Assembly (NCBI GenBank): GCA_032622095.1
Contig: CP136063.1
Span: 212,493,982-212,557,981 of the forward strand
Origin: Siphonodentalium dalli
Lineage: Eukaryota; Mollusca; Scaphopoda; Gadilida; Siphonodentaliidae
DNA length: 64,000 nt
Reading direction: 5' to 3'
Each line of letters opens with the position of its first letter. Within the stretch, counting starts at the first letter, position 1. The notes under the pieces were generated by a model. The model saw nothing but the letters and a program-made list of their open reading frames with translations, was not told the DNA's origin and did not search any database. This document shows, piece by piece, positions 46,050 to 56,639 of the stretch. The position numbers and the translations under genes are program-made.

Positions 46050-46279
46050 CGTGAGATTCCCTGGCACTAAACCTACAAAATAAGTCTGTTAAAGAATATA
46101 AGAAAAAATTATTAAAATTGTAAAAAATTGTCCAAAAAAAATAACAAATGATGAAAAAGTGTTAGGCCAATGCATTCTCTTATATATGCGAGGCGACCTA
46201 TGGTCGACTCGCATATATAAGAGAATGCATTGGCACAGGGTATATGGGTTGATACAAAATTGACCTGGCACTCAAAGGG
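46050..46279 (+). mobile_element. Family C MITE (TTAA), CTGGCACTCAAAGGG subtype
   Basis: CCTACAAAATAAGTCTGTTA, an AT-rich spacer, one full palindromic module, TATATGGGTTGATACAAAAT and CTGGCACTCAAAGGG before TTAA match the copy at 54592-54825. The opening end is altered (ATTCCCTGGCACTAAACC). Confidence 0.7.
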
Positions 46280-46299
46280 TTAAAGTTATGTGAAACACT

Positions 46300-46560
46300 C
46301 TGGTATTGTGATCAAAGTTGTTAGTTTTGCGAATATTTATCCAAATTGAAACACCGCCATTCTTATATATTAATTAAATGCAATGGCTCTTAATGGCGAT
46401 TTGTGTTAGCTTATCGCCAATAGTTGCATCCCGAATCGGGATGTACATATTTACAATTGAGTGTAGTTCAGAAGATGTTTTCTATGGAGTGGTATGGTCA
46501 ATTTCTTTGCAATTTCGGCGATGTTATAGTAGATTGCTACATTCTGCAGGTTGGCATAGC
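46300..46560 (-). repeat. Family F dispersed repeat
   Basis: In reverse complement it contains ATTGTAAATATGTACATCCC, CGGCGAT-type words, ACGGTG-like sequence and TCCAAATTG in the same order as 51475-51780 and 59755-60065. It starts soon after a family C element. No TIRs are visible. Confidence 0.55.
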
Positions 46561-46992
46561 ACCTGAATACTAACTTATCAGTTTCACTCACACGAACAAG
46601 TCTATAATATGTCTTTAATGTAGCCCAATTGCACTACATGGGATATCTGGGACAATCCCACTTCTACTGGTAGTTCAATATGAACATGAATGAATATTTT
46701 GATGTGGTGTGATTCTGTTTGCTTTAGTGTTCAGATGTAGCAAGTACATAGGATAATTCTAATTCAATACTGTAATTATTTCTGTGAACACTGTACCATC
46801 ATTAGACACAAGTACTACATCATTATCGTATGGAAATTACATACAGTGACTCCTGTTGGCGAATTTGCTTTCGGATGTTTGTTGGTGATTAATTCACTTC
46901 CATTGAACTAGTAAATATTTACAGTTAAACCTACAAACGAGATGTTTCCTAAAATAGTGAAGGGTATCAGAATAGCATGGTTGATAAAAGTA

Positions 46993-47090
46993 CAGTAATG
47001 CTCTAAATAATCGACTCCTTACCCACAGAAGAATTATGGGTAATTACCCATAATTCTGCTGTGGTTAAGGAGTCGATTATTTAGAGCATT
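46993..47090. mobile_element. Family B foldback, internally deleted to 98 bp
   Basis: CAGTAATGCTCTAAATAATC to AAGAATTATGGGTAA is joined directly to TTACCCATAATTCTGCTGTG and the outer right arm. The central ~115 bases (the tip of the palindrome) are missing cleanly and symmetrically. Confidence 0.8.
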
Positions 47091-47123
47091 AAATTAACTA
47101 TTTTGTGGCCTTTGTACTAGATG

Positions 47124-47838
47124 CAAGGCTGAATATAGTGTGTCTAACATTTGCAGAAATAGGTCCCCAGAGGGTGAATTTAGTGATGCTACCCCACAGA
47201 GTGGGCTAGCGTCACCAAATTCACCCTCTTGGGACCTCATTCTGCTTAGGCCTCATCCTATGGGAAGTGTCTATATTTTCAAATTAACATTTGTTTTCAG
47301 TTTCTTTTTCCCTTCACAGCAGTGTAGTTTCCAGTAATTATTTGGGGACACCTGTTTATATGCCAAAGTCAATGCGAAGGCCGCAGCCCTAAGTTTTGGG
47401 GAGGGTATGGGGTGGCCTCCCCCTTGAACTACATGTACATACTGCCATAAAATGACAATTTATTGCTTTATTTGATGATTTAGAGTTAGTTGTCTTTGTT
47501 TTCTAGTAATAATGGTCAAAAAACACAAATTATCTGAGGAATTTTTCTTCTTTCTAACTGTTTTTTGGGCGCCTGGAGTTTGGGCGCCCATACCTGTTAC
47601 AGGTACCAAAACTGGAAAAACTGGAAATTACCCTGCTTCACAGTGTTAAATTTCTATATCCCCTAATTGGGGAACTTCAATCTGATCCTTCATGTTGATG
47701 TCCCATAGCAGTTGAGGCTTAAGCAGAATAATGTTCCCAGAGGGTGAATTTGGTGACCCACTGTGCGGGATATCGTCACTAAATTCACCCTCTTGGAAGT
47801 TCATTGTGCGAATGTCAGACACACTATATCCAAACTTG
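47124..47838 (+). mobile_element. Family A MITE split by a hAT insertion
   Basis: The flanks are ACTAGATG (47116-47123) and GCTAGATG (47839-47846), an 8-bp duplication with one mismatch. Both terminal palindromes are present. The interior breaks after TTTCTTTTTCCCTTCACAG and resumes at TGTTAAATTTCTATATCCCC on the other side of the 316-bp element 47320-47635. Confidence 0.85.
47320..47635. mobile_element. Small hAT-like element (perfect 8-bp TSD)
   Basis: CTTCACAG is duplicated exactly at 47312-47319 and 47636-47643. The ends are CAGTGTAGTTTCCAGTAATT and GGAAATTACCCTG (CAG-G/T-G type TIRs with imperfect pairing). It contains GGGCGCC/GGCGCCC near its right end. There is no ORF. Confidence 0.8.
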
Positions 47839-48357
47839 GCTAGATGTGTGGAGAGTTAACATCTTTAGCACTATCTCGATTCACTCAGGTACCGATAACA
47901 TTTTTTAATAATAACCATGATGCATGTAAAACAGGCTGAAAGTCATTTTTACAATTTGTATGCTAGTACATGTACAAGTTTCATTCTCGTTGATGAATGA
48001 TGACCATGCATTCATGTGTAGGGATGTTCAAAAGATAAGTTACACAGACAAGCCTACCAATGAATGGGAATTCATTTGCTACATAACAGTGAAGTTAGTG
48101 TGCTGGTAATATCATATCACTTTAAGATTTCTGAGGAATTTTCTATTTTGTGACTTCCATATCGACAATTCAATTCTTTGTTTAAAATTATGACCAGAGG
48201 GTTAAGCTATGTTGCCACATTGAGAAGTATAAATTATGTCTAAAATAACTTCATCTGTTCCAGACAGCTGACGTTCACACACAACCTTTATTTTTTATGC
48301 TTCTATAGAAACCCAATAAAGCCTCTATTTGATTAGTTGTCATTCTTTTTATTTCAG

Positions 48358-48455
48358 ATATCAATTATTTCTACAGTTAAGGCGGGATTTACACCATGGT
48401 CGACTGTTATGTTCACAGAATGACGCAAATCTGCTGGCTGCCTATGTCATACAGT
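48358..48455 (+). CDS. frmd5: FRMD5-like exon D (FERM F2 lobe)
   Basis: The acceptor is TTTTTATTTCAG and the donor is GTAAGT-like (GTAAGTTG). Its 98 bases encode (R)[18 protein letters not shown] followed by [14 protein letters not shown], with a split Ser codon at the end. The RD-x-x-HGRLLC word with DA-x-LAAY-x-QxE is close to FRMD5 and FRMD3 and distinguishes them from 4.1 proteins, where the corresponding word is SGRLPC. The arginine at the start is completed by the AG from exon C. Confidence 0.92.
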
Positions 48456-48759
48456 GTAAGTTGATATCTGGTGACCTTAATGTAATCTATATTTTATGTT
48501 GAGTCATCACCAGCATCACAAGAATAATATCTATTACACGCCTCTCACTGAAAAATTGTCCATTCCTGCATCTCAGTCCGTGTCATCTTTTTCAAGCTGT
48601 GCTTGAAACGGAACGAAGATGACATTTCACTACGTAAAAGACATTTACCTCGTAATTTACCTCGGCAATAAAACTGGATCTTTAGAATAAAATATCATGA
48701 CACATGTCAAGATCATGGAAATACTATGGAATAATTCTTCGAAAATAAAAATGAATGAT

Positions 48760-49152
48760 CAAGCCTGCAAATAGTGTGTCATTTGCAGAATGAGGTCCCC
48801 AGAGAGTGAATTTAGTGACTATCTCACATGGTGGGCTAGCATCACAAAATTCACCTTCTGGGTCAGCTGTCTGGGTACCTCATTATGCTATGGGAGACCT
48901 AGTTGAACTTGATGTTCAATTATTAGTCACCGCATGCATTTTATCTTTTGCAAATTAGGTGATATAGAAATTTCCTAGAAGGGGAAAAATTTACTAAAAA
49001 CAATGTTAAATTGAAACTATAGATACTAAGTAGAATTAGGTCCCCAGAGGGTGAATTTGTTGAATCTAGCCTGCTGTGCATGATAGCATCACTAATTTCA
49101 GCTTCTGGCAACCTCATTCTGCAAATGACAAGACACACTATTTGCAGACTTG
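48760..49152 (-). mobile_element. Family A MITE (hAT-like)
   Basis: CAAGCCTGCAAATAGTGTGT and the mirrored end (ACACACTATTTGCAGACTTG) bound it. The interior is in reverse orientation (TTTATCTTTTGCAAATTAGG, TGATATAGAAATTTCC). Flanking octamers do not match, so the TSD has decayed or the borders are slightly off. Confidence 0.75.
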
Positions 49153-49531
49153 AACACTCTGCTGTCCTTATGCCATCGCATTGTGTCATACACTAATGAC
49201 CAGGAACACAAGGAAAATATCATGACATGTGTCCTGAAATTTCGTAATAATAATATAATATCTATTCATGACAAAAACCAGGAGGCAGGAGTGAATGGTT
49301 TGATTCTGAAAATGTCTTTAAAATTGCCACGAAATATTGCGATCTGCATGAAAACACACATTTTCCATGAAAAATCTGCACACACAAAAATTTCCATAAA
49401 CAAAAAAAGTTAGTAAGAAGCAGTGGAATACTCTGACGGTGTGTCATGGGGAGTTGATTGGCCTTGTTAGTTAATGAGTTTCCGGCCTGTGAATTCAGTT
49501 TGGTAGTATTTACATCTACAATCTACAGTAG

Positions 49532-49955
49532 ACAAGCCTGCAAATAGTGTGTCTGTCATTTGCAGAATGAGGTCCCCAGAGGGTGAGTTTAGTGACGCTA
49601 TCACGCAGAGTGGAGTAGCATCACCAACTTCACCCTCTGGAGACCTAACTCAGTATCTATAGTCTCAAATTAACATTGTTTTTAGTTACTTTTTCCCTTC
49701 TGGGATGTTTATCTATCACCAAATTTGCACAAGATAAAATGCATAATCGAGGTGACTAATGGGTGAACATCACCAACTTTAACTTGGGAACTTCAGTCTA
49801 ATCCTAGGTCTCATATAGCAGTTGAGCCCTAAGCAGAATGAGGTTCCCAGAGGGTGAATTTGGTGATGTTAGCCCGACATGTGGGATAGCGTCACTAAAT
49901 TCACCCTCTGGAAACCTCATTCTGCAAATGACAGACACAATATTTCCAGGCTTGT
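49532..49955 (+). mobile_element. Family A MITE (hAT-like), well preserved
   Basis: ACAAGCCTGCAAATAGTGTG and ATATTTCCAGGCTTGT are the ends. Both terminal palindromes and the complete interior are present (ACTTTTTCCCTTCTGGGATG, GATAAAATGCATAATCGAGG, GGGTGAACATCACC, CCTAGGTCTCATATAGCAG). It is useful as a family reference copy, although no clear TSD is seen. Confidence 0.8.
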
Positions 49956-50318
49956 CAGAATAACAGACTTTATGAGAACATGTTGGTATGTGAGGATTTA
50001 ATGTAATTTCCTCATTAATAATTATGGGTCTATGCATGCATGCTGGAATATCAGGCATATAATGTTTTTTTATGCACTCAGACAAATATCAGACATATTT
50101 CTGTGCACCACAGAAAGCACATATTGCAAAATGGGGGACATAATTATCAATTTGGCACCAAACTAGTGAGCCCTGCATACATCTGAATTGACAGTAAGAG
50201 AAATATGGTAGTTATAAAAAAAACAACCATAATTCTTGGTACTTTGCTAGTCAGTTGTAATCTAAAATAGTGACTATTGACTGACAATGATGGGGGGGGG
50301 GGCACTGCCAATTTATTT

Positions 50319-50451
50319 TTTTACCTTGACCTTGTAAGCTGGTGCATTCTCTTATATATGTGAGGCTCCCTATGGGAGACTCGCATATATAAGAGAATTC
50401 ACTGGCACAGGGTCTTTAATGCTGCACCAGCACAGCTCCTATCATACAAGG
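50319..50451 (+). mobile_element. Family C MITE, right half
   Basis: CTTGACCTTGTAAGCTGGTG, one complete module and the standard 3' end (CAGGGTCTTTAATGCTGC, ACCAGCACAGCTCC) are present. The terminal CATGAAAGGG has become CATACAAGGG and the left half is missing. Confidence 0.65.
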
Positions 50452-50784
50452 GTGAAATTCTCATTTACATTGCCATTAGCAAATGACCTCATGAAATCAT
50501 GGACTTTATTGCCTCTGCCACTTCTTTCAAAGCTGGCTATAACAGACTATATGCAGAAGTGCCTGCAGGAATAATGCTAATATCAGTGATGCCAGACAGA
50601 TTTAACACACCATTAACTGTTCTCTCGAGCTTCCTTCCACTGCATCTAATTGTCACAACTGATGCCATAATGTGTTTTCGATATGACATAATTTGCCAAG
50701 AGCCACCAATGAATGTTACTGTAACTGTTTTCAGATGACTTACTCAGTGGATGTGATGTGAAACAACTCTGGTTGGGTCCTTCA

Positions 50785-51038
50785 CAAGCCTTGAAATAGG
50801 GTGTCTGTCATTTGCAGAATGAGGTCCCCAGAGGGTGAATTTAGTGATGCTACCCCGCATAGCGGGCTAGCATCACCAAATTCACCCTCTGGGGACCTCA
50901 TTCTGCTTACACCTCAGCAGAATGAGGTTCCCAGAGGGTGAATTTGGTGATGCTAGCCCGCTATGTGGGGTAGCATCACTAAATTCACCCTCTGGGGACC
51001 TCATTCTGCAAATGACAGACACCCTATTTCAAGGCTTG
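50785..51038. mobile_element. Family A MITE, 254-bp near-perfect palindrome with perfect TSD
   Basis: GTCCTTCA is duplicated exactly at 50777-50784 and 51039-51046. The ends are CAAGCCTTGAAATAGGGTGT and ACACCCTATTTCAAGGCTTG. The interior of longer copies is missing; instead the two terminal palindromes are joined through GCTTACACCTCAGCAG. It is the best-preserved copy of the family and fixes its TSD length at 8. Confidence 0.92.
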
Positions 51039-51474
51039 GTCCTTCAGATTATCAATCCGGAATAACTGTGCTAATTTTTCACCAATATTGTTCACAGCTT
51101 GTTCACTGTAGTCAGTGCATGACTTACTACAACTGACATTCATTAGAGCACCGTCTCATGTCAGAAGGTGCGTTCCCCAGGTTGCTCCATACAATGAAAT
51201 ATGAGAGGTTGTAAACCGTATAAAGCATTTTCAATCAATCTTCACAGAAGGAATATTCTACCCCCTTGAAATTGAGCCACTGTTCTTCTTTGTGAAGCTC
51301 TCCAGGTGAAAATTAAAATTGATTTTTGTGCTGATGACAGCAGACATGAGGCCAGGACACACAGATCATATGTGTATTAAATGTCAGACGATGACTGGCA
51401 ACTGTTAAAGACATATTATGTACTTGTTCGGTGTGTGAAACTGATGAGTTAGTATTCAGCCGCTATGCCAACTG

Positions 51475-51780
51475 GGAGAATGTAACATTCTACTAACATC
51501 ACAGAAAATTTTAAGCAAATCAACCGTACCACTCCATAGAAAACATCTTAGAACCACGCTCAATTGTAAATATTTACTACTCGATTCAGGACGCATCTAT
51601 CGGCGATAAACTAATGAAAACGATTTCGCCATCGAGGGTCACTGTATTTGATTAATATATAAGAATGACGGTGTGTATTATCAATTTGGATATAATATTT
51701 GTAAAAATTACTACTTTGAACAAAATTATTCTCGATTCCTATTTGATCACCCTACCGGAGTGTTTCGCATCACTTTAACC
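51475..51780 (+). repeat. Family F dispersed repeat
   Basis: ACCACTCCATAGAAAACATC, CAATTGTAAATATTTACTAC, CAGGACGCATCTATCGGCGA, ACGATTTCGCCATCGAG, GAATGACGGTGTGT and GGAGTGTTTCGCATC recur in the same order at 59755-60065, and inverted at 46300-46560. It has no coding potential and no TIRs. It may be part of a longer element. Confidence 0.65.
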
Positions 51781-52407
51781 CACTGGTCCTTGACAAAAAT
51801 GGAGTTTCACGATATGGACTTAAATATATCACAATATGACGAGATATCGTGAACAAATTTATTTGTCAAAATCTGCTGACTGATTTCACATTTATAACTT
51901 TTTTATTTATGACAGTTCCCTAATAATGAACTTATTTGCAATCAGCAGGAGAATAGGAAAGATATTGTGTGTTGCTTAATATGTTCTTAAATTGCCTGGG
52001 CATCGCATAAGATTTAGAAGCTCGAATTAGTCTTTATAGTTTGTTCACTCTAACTGAGACTATCGAATGCCTAACTGGCCTACCTCATTGTGGTTATATT
52101 GTCATCCACCTATTTACATGTAGTTCCGATAAATAACCTGTGTATTGGAGAACCCTCGATGTGTTGACATCATGTGTGAAGCCCTTGTAAGAAACAATTC
52201 AAATGAGCTCTGATCCGGAATGCATGGGCTGCAAGGGCCCATGAACGAAGGCGTTGACACTATTCAATTACTGATGCAACCCTCTGCAGTAAAAAAGAAA
52301 TGTGCCAGTCGTGGCTGATCCCACATGTCCATAATTGTTCCCTTGTTTATAGTAACAAATTTCAATTAGGTAGATACTTTAGTTTCCCGCTTTAATAAAC
52401 AGGATGT

Positions 52408-52505
52408 ATAAGGCCAAAAAAAAAAAGTGTTTTGGTTCTCGGGCAATTTTTTTTTCAAATCAATGAGGGAGGGAGGGAGGGTTTTATTTTTATTTTTAAT
52501 TTATT
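52408..52505. repeat. GGCC-poly(A) dispersed repeat
   Basis: AAGGCC, an A run, GTGTTTTGGTTCTCGGGC, T runs and GAGGGAGGGAGGGAGGG repeat the order found at 2585-3222. Confidence 0.5.
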
Positions 52506-52909
52506 TTTGCGCATAGTAAGCATGGACAAAGATACCTTCCTCTGTCTAGTAATAACCAGAAAGGTAGAGGGAACTGTTATGCATATAAACTCATTTAGTC
52601 TTATATAAAAATGACATTGTACTACCCAGTGTATGACTGGGATTACCTAACAATATATAATGCCCCTGACAGTAACTACTGTTATTGTTGTCTAAAAACT
52701 GATACCTCCCCATTCTAATATGTGATCCTGAATTTAGTCCTGTGCCTTTCAATTGTATAAAGTTACAATTAGTGTAAGTTGTTCACAATGACTAATTGTA
52801 AGAAGAGCATGCGGATCAGCTAATCATTTTCTTAATTGTAGTCATATACTTCATGTTGTAAGCCTGCAAGTCACTTTTTAACACATTACATGTTAGAGCT
52901 CAATGCACT

Positions 52910-53420
52910 GGACATGTTGATAAAATCCACAAAATTGGCCTAATATTTGTTGGTGGCGTCGGTCAGTTTGCTTTTGGTTTCTGGATGATAACTTTAGATA
53001 TTCTCAACTAAATGGAATGAAATGTTTTATGTGGGTTTCCTACCACAAAATACAGGTCAATGTCGAAATCGGGTTCTGCCCACCAATTTTCACCAGAGTT
53101 AGTTATCCTCCTTTTTGTTGGAATTTGCACTCAATTTTCGTTTCCAGATGATAATTTTAGTAAGTCTCAACTGAATGGTATGAAATTTGTTATGTGAGTT
53201 TATTAGTCGAAAATAAAGGTCAAGTTCAAATTTGGGTTCCGCAGCCAATTTTCACCTGAGTTATTTTCGTTTCCTGTTGATAACTTCAGTAAGATTGAGC
53301 ACCATCACGTCAGATGGGTCTTTGTTCATGTCTACATTTTGGACAAACCACGGGCGTATTTTGCCACGCCCTAGCCATGCTCTTGTCTGTTTTAAATTAA
53401 AAACTGCTTTCCATGGTTAG
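52910..53420 (+). repeat. Family E-like tandem units without a clear head
   Basis: Three ~125-base units begin with a GATAACTT/GATAATTT word (near 52986, 53148 and 53276). They share AACTGAATGGTATGAAATTT, GTGGGTTTCC, CAGGTCAATGTCGAA, GGGTTC and GAGTTA, the same order of words as the 43.2-kb element but with different sequence. No hairpin or CCGT run was seen. Confidence 0.45.
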
Positions 53421-53478
53421 TGAATTCTCCGTTCCGTGGAGTGGTTTCCCTGTTTGATTGTCACCAAATAGTTACATC

Positions 53479-53692
53479 AATCATGTATTTTATCTTCTGC
53501 AAATTAAGGGATATAGAAAATGAACAGAAGAGAAAACGTAACTAAAATAATTTTAATTTGAGACTGGATACTTCCAAGAAGAGTGATGTTCCCCGTGGTT
53601 AAAATTGGTGATGCTAGACCACCGTGCGGGATAGCTTCACTAAATTCACCCTCTGGGAACCTCATTCATGTCAGACACAATTTCCAGGCTTG
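53479..53692 (-). mobile_element. Family A MITE, partial, just 5' of exon E
   Basis: The reversed interior (TTATCTTCTGCAAATTAAGG, GATATAGAAAATGAACAGAA) is followed by a right palindrome ending ATTTCCAGGCTTG. It ends 75 bases before the exon E acceptor. Confidence 0.65.
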
Positions 53693-53767
53693 TCTGAACC
53701 ATCTGGATGTGATTTTGTTAACCAGTTCGCATCTTACATTGTCATTTTCCACATAACTGTTTTACAG

Positions 53768-53888
53768 CTGAAGTTGGAGATTATGATCCACAAGATTGTC
53801 CGATAGGATACGTCACAAAGTTCAATCTTTTACCGAAACAGAACCCAAAGATGGAAGAAGAGATAATAAAGATCCACCAAACATTGAC
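53768..53888 (+). CDS. frmd5: FRMD5-like exon E (FERM F2 lobe)
   Basis: The acceptor is TAACTGTTTTACAG and the donor is GTAAGT. The 121 bases encode (S)EVGDYDPQDCPIGYVTKF followed by NLLPKQNPKMEEEIIKIHQ. Q-(S/A)-E-(L/V/I)-GDYD is the most conserved F2 motif of the 4.1 superfamily. The following KF-x-x-x-PK-x-x-x-K-x-E-x-x-I-x-x-IH matches FRMD5 (SSKFQFFPKH, IAEIHKT). It ends two bases into a Thr codon completed by exon F. Confidence 0.92.
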
Positions 53889-54591
53889 GTAAGTTCGTGC
53901 TGTTACCTGCAAAAGCAAATATCACTCAAGAGCCTCTTATCATTGAGAATGTGTACAATTGTTTGTGTGTGGAGGTGTTGAATGTATCTGCAAAATTCTT
54001 TTCTTATTTCTAATATATCATTCTGATAAGGCCTAAACAAAATATTGATGTTTCCGGTAACCCACCCACCCCTAGTCCAGACCTCTGCCCCTACTAATTT
54101 TATCGAAAGCAGAAGCCAAAAAAATGCGTTTATCAATTTCAGATCTTTGTATAACTGCTGATCTCTCGCTGAACTGCATTATTTACACCGGAAGTCGGTG
54201 TTTTAAGATAGTGGCACCCTTGTCTGTGCGGGCCACTATTACTGATTGTGTCCTGATAAATAAACTTGCCTAAACCGGCCTCATATTATTTAGAAACATG
54301 TGTAATATTTGCACACAGAGTGCCATAAGAGCTTAGCACAATGATCAATGCTATTATATTAATTAGAAATATAATTATGATATGCAATACAAAATTCAAT
54401 TTGTGTTGGGTTATTTAGTGTTGACTGAGATAAACTTGGGTAATAAGGGTGGTTGAACAATTTTGTCAACAGATTTAAAATCGAACTATTTTTTTTCTTT
54501 TAATCCCAGCCATTTCAAAGAATGGTTTTCCTTGCTAAACTGTGATAAAAAGGATCTCAATTTTTTTGCAATTCTGTACGAAATTGATTAA

Positions 54592-54825
54592 CCCTTTGAT
54601 TGCCAGGGGCCGATCTCATCGGCCCCAAACCTACAAAATAAGTCTGTTAAAGAATATAAGAATAAATTATTAAAATTGTAAAAAATTGTAAAAAAAAAAA
54701 AAAATGTTAGGCCAATGTATTCTCTTATATATGCAAGGCGACCTATGGTCGACTCGCATATATAAGAGAATGCATTGGCACAGGGTATATGGGTTGATAC
54801 AAAAATTGACCTGGCACTCAAAGGG
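54592..54825 (+). mobile_element. Family C MITE (TTAA TSD), CCCTTTGATTGCC subtype
   Basis: TTAA at 54588-54591 and 54826-54829 bounds it. The ends are CCCTTTGATTGCCAGG and CCTGGCACTCAAAGGG. Inside are GGCCGATCTCATCGGCC, an AT-rich spacer and a single palindromic module (CAATGTATTCTCTTATATAT and mirror). It is 234 bp; the partial relative is at 46050-46279. Confidence 0.85.
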
Positions 54826-55059
54826 TTAACCTCATCCACTTAATTCAATACAAGCCTCTCTAAAGCTCGGCTCGAAATGAATTTAGCGCACTCGATTAAT
54901 AAATTTTGTATAGAGTTGGGACTCATTAGAGATACTCTATATATTATAGTTCTATTTGAAATGAAAATTGATCTTTAAAATATTGCCAATAGTTTCTCAA
55001 GTTACTAACATTGATATACCTATGGTGTCCTGTTTCCGCCACATACTTTTTTCACTTCA

Positions 55060-55510
55060 TTCATTTGGTTTTTTCACTTGCTTCGGTTCCTTCATGGTGA
55101 AGCAAGTGAGATAGTCTCAATTATTTCAGTTCCTTCGCCACGAGGGAATCAAAGGAAGGGAAAAAATCAAATGAAGCAAGCGAAAAAATCAAACAATGAA
55201 GGTGAAATTTTTTTATTTCGCTTGCTTCGTTTGTTTTTTTCGCTTCCTTCAGGCGAATTTTTTTTGTTTTTTTGCTTTCAGCGGTTCCTTCGGTTCCTTC
55301 ACTTGCTTCGCAAAGTATCTGAAGCAAGCGAAGGAACAGCCGTAACCCAACAACCAAGACAAAAGTTTTCTTGGTTCTTGGCTGTTGTTGGGTTTCGGCT
55401 GTTACTTCGTTTGCTTCAGATACTTCACGAAGGAACACCGAAAGCGGGAAAAAATGTTTTTTTTCGCTTGCTTCATTTGATTTTTTCGGTTCCTTCGTGA
55501 CGAAAGAACC
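55060..55510. repeat. Cryptic satellite of GAAGCAAG/GAAGGAAC words in both orientations
   Basis: The whole block is built from TTGCTTCGGTTCCTTC-like words and their complements (GAAGCAAGCGAAGGAAC) mixed with AAAAAATCAAA and TTTTTTTTCGC runs. A central hairpin (about 55318-55415) pairs CTGAAGCAAGCGAAGGAAC and AACCCAACAACCAAGA with TCTTGG, TTGTTGGGTT and GTTTGCTTCAG. Both strands stay open for more than 100 codons purely because of the repeat, so these frames are not called as genes. Confidence 0.6.
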
Positions 55511-55639
55511 AAAATATATTTCAAAACAGCATATTTGAAGCGTATTTATTGACTTTAATGGTGAACTGACTCATTATAATGGTAATACAAATTGAATACT
55601 ATTTATTGGATCACAGAAAGGTGATGTTAGAGAGCCTCT

Positions 55640-55735
55640 GTGACTTCTCCCTGATGACAGTCCATTTCTCCCTTATAATCAAACAGGGAGAAGTTACTTA
55701 TCCAAATTTCAATCCTATAGGCTGGTCCATGTCAA
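55640..55735. repeat. hAT-end fragment related to 29208-30967
   Basis: GTGACTTCTCCCTGATGAC, AGGGAGAAGTTACTTATCC and ATAGGCTGGTCCATG match the subterminal and terminal words of the hAT element. No partner end was found, so this is a solo end or remnant. Confidence 0.45.
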
Positions 55736-56143
55736 GTGTGTGTTCTTATCATTTTAGGGGTGTGTACTTATGTTTGTTGTGGAGGTGTTGAATGTTATCT
55801 GCACAATTTATTCTGATTTATGCACATAGGTGTCACAGATTTGACTCAATTAAATTCAAGTATTTTATCAATGCAATCTTGAAACAGATGAATGCATTGG
55901 TGCTCAAATTGTTGTCATAAATGAAACCAGTGAAAGCTGTGTAAACATATTATTCACTTTTTATGCTCAAAGGGCTAATTGTATTCAGTTGTTAAACAGA
56001 ACATATATGATCAGCATAGTAATTTCCTGTTTCTCGGGCCAAAAAATATTGAAAAGCATGCACAGCTTTTAATTTTATTATTCATTTCCTGAGGCATATG
56101 TCAATGATCATTCCACCTCAGTATCGGCTATCTCTAGTGTTAA

Positions 56144-56535
56144 CCCTTTACCCAACAGAAGGGCCCTGTGCCAATGCATTCTCTTATATATGCGAGTCGA
56201 CCATAGGTCGCCTCGCATATATAAGAGAATGCATTGGCTTAACACATTAAAAATTATAAAATTGTTAAAGAATGTAAGAAAAAATGGTAAAAAGTGTTAA
56301 AAAAGGATTTTTTTTAGGCCAATGCATTCTCTTATATATGCGTGGCGACCTATGGTCGACTCACATATATAAGAGAATGCATTGGCACAGGGCATAACTG
56401 TAACTATCACAATGTGGTCAAGGAGCCGGTTCCAATGATATCCATATTTGTATGGTTCTATTGAGACAGACCGAAGATATTTTAGGCTGTTGAAGCTTTA
56501 TTTGGCCGGTTTTGGCCGGTTTGTTGGGTAAAGGG
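56144..56535 (-). mobile_element. Family C MITE (TTAA TSD), twin of 24817-25207
   Basis: TTAA at 56140-56143 and 56536-56539 bounds it. It opens CCCTTTACCCAACAGAAGGG and closes with GGCCGGTTTTGGCCGG and TTTGTTGGGTAAAGGG, i.e. the 24.8-kb copy inverted. It has two palindromic modules and the ~140-base unique part (ACCGGCTCCTTGACC in reverse). Few differences from the twin were noticed by eye. Confidence 0.9.
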
Positions 56536-56639
56536 TTAATATCAGTTTCTCATGGCCATTATTACACTAACACTAACACTAAAGTTAGTTGATAGATCCC
56601 ATGTGATTTATTTCGTCAAAAATCAATCAATAAAGTATC

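Noticed and set aside
55078-55500. 140-codon forward open frame and overlapping reverse frame
   Set aside because: Both arise from the same low-complexity GAAGC/GAAGG words. Residues are dominated by F, L, R and K repeats with no domain.
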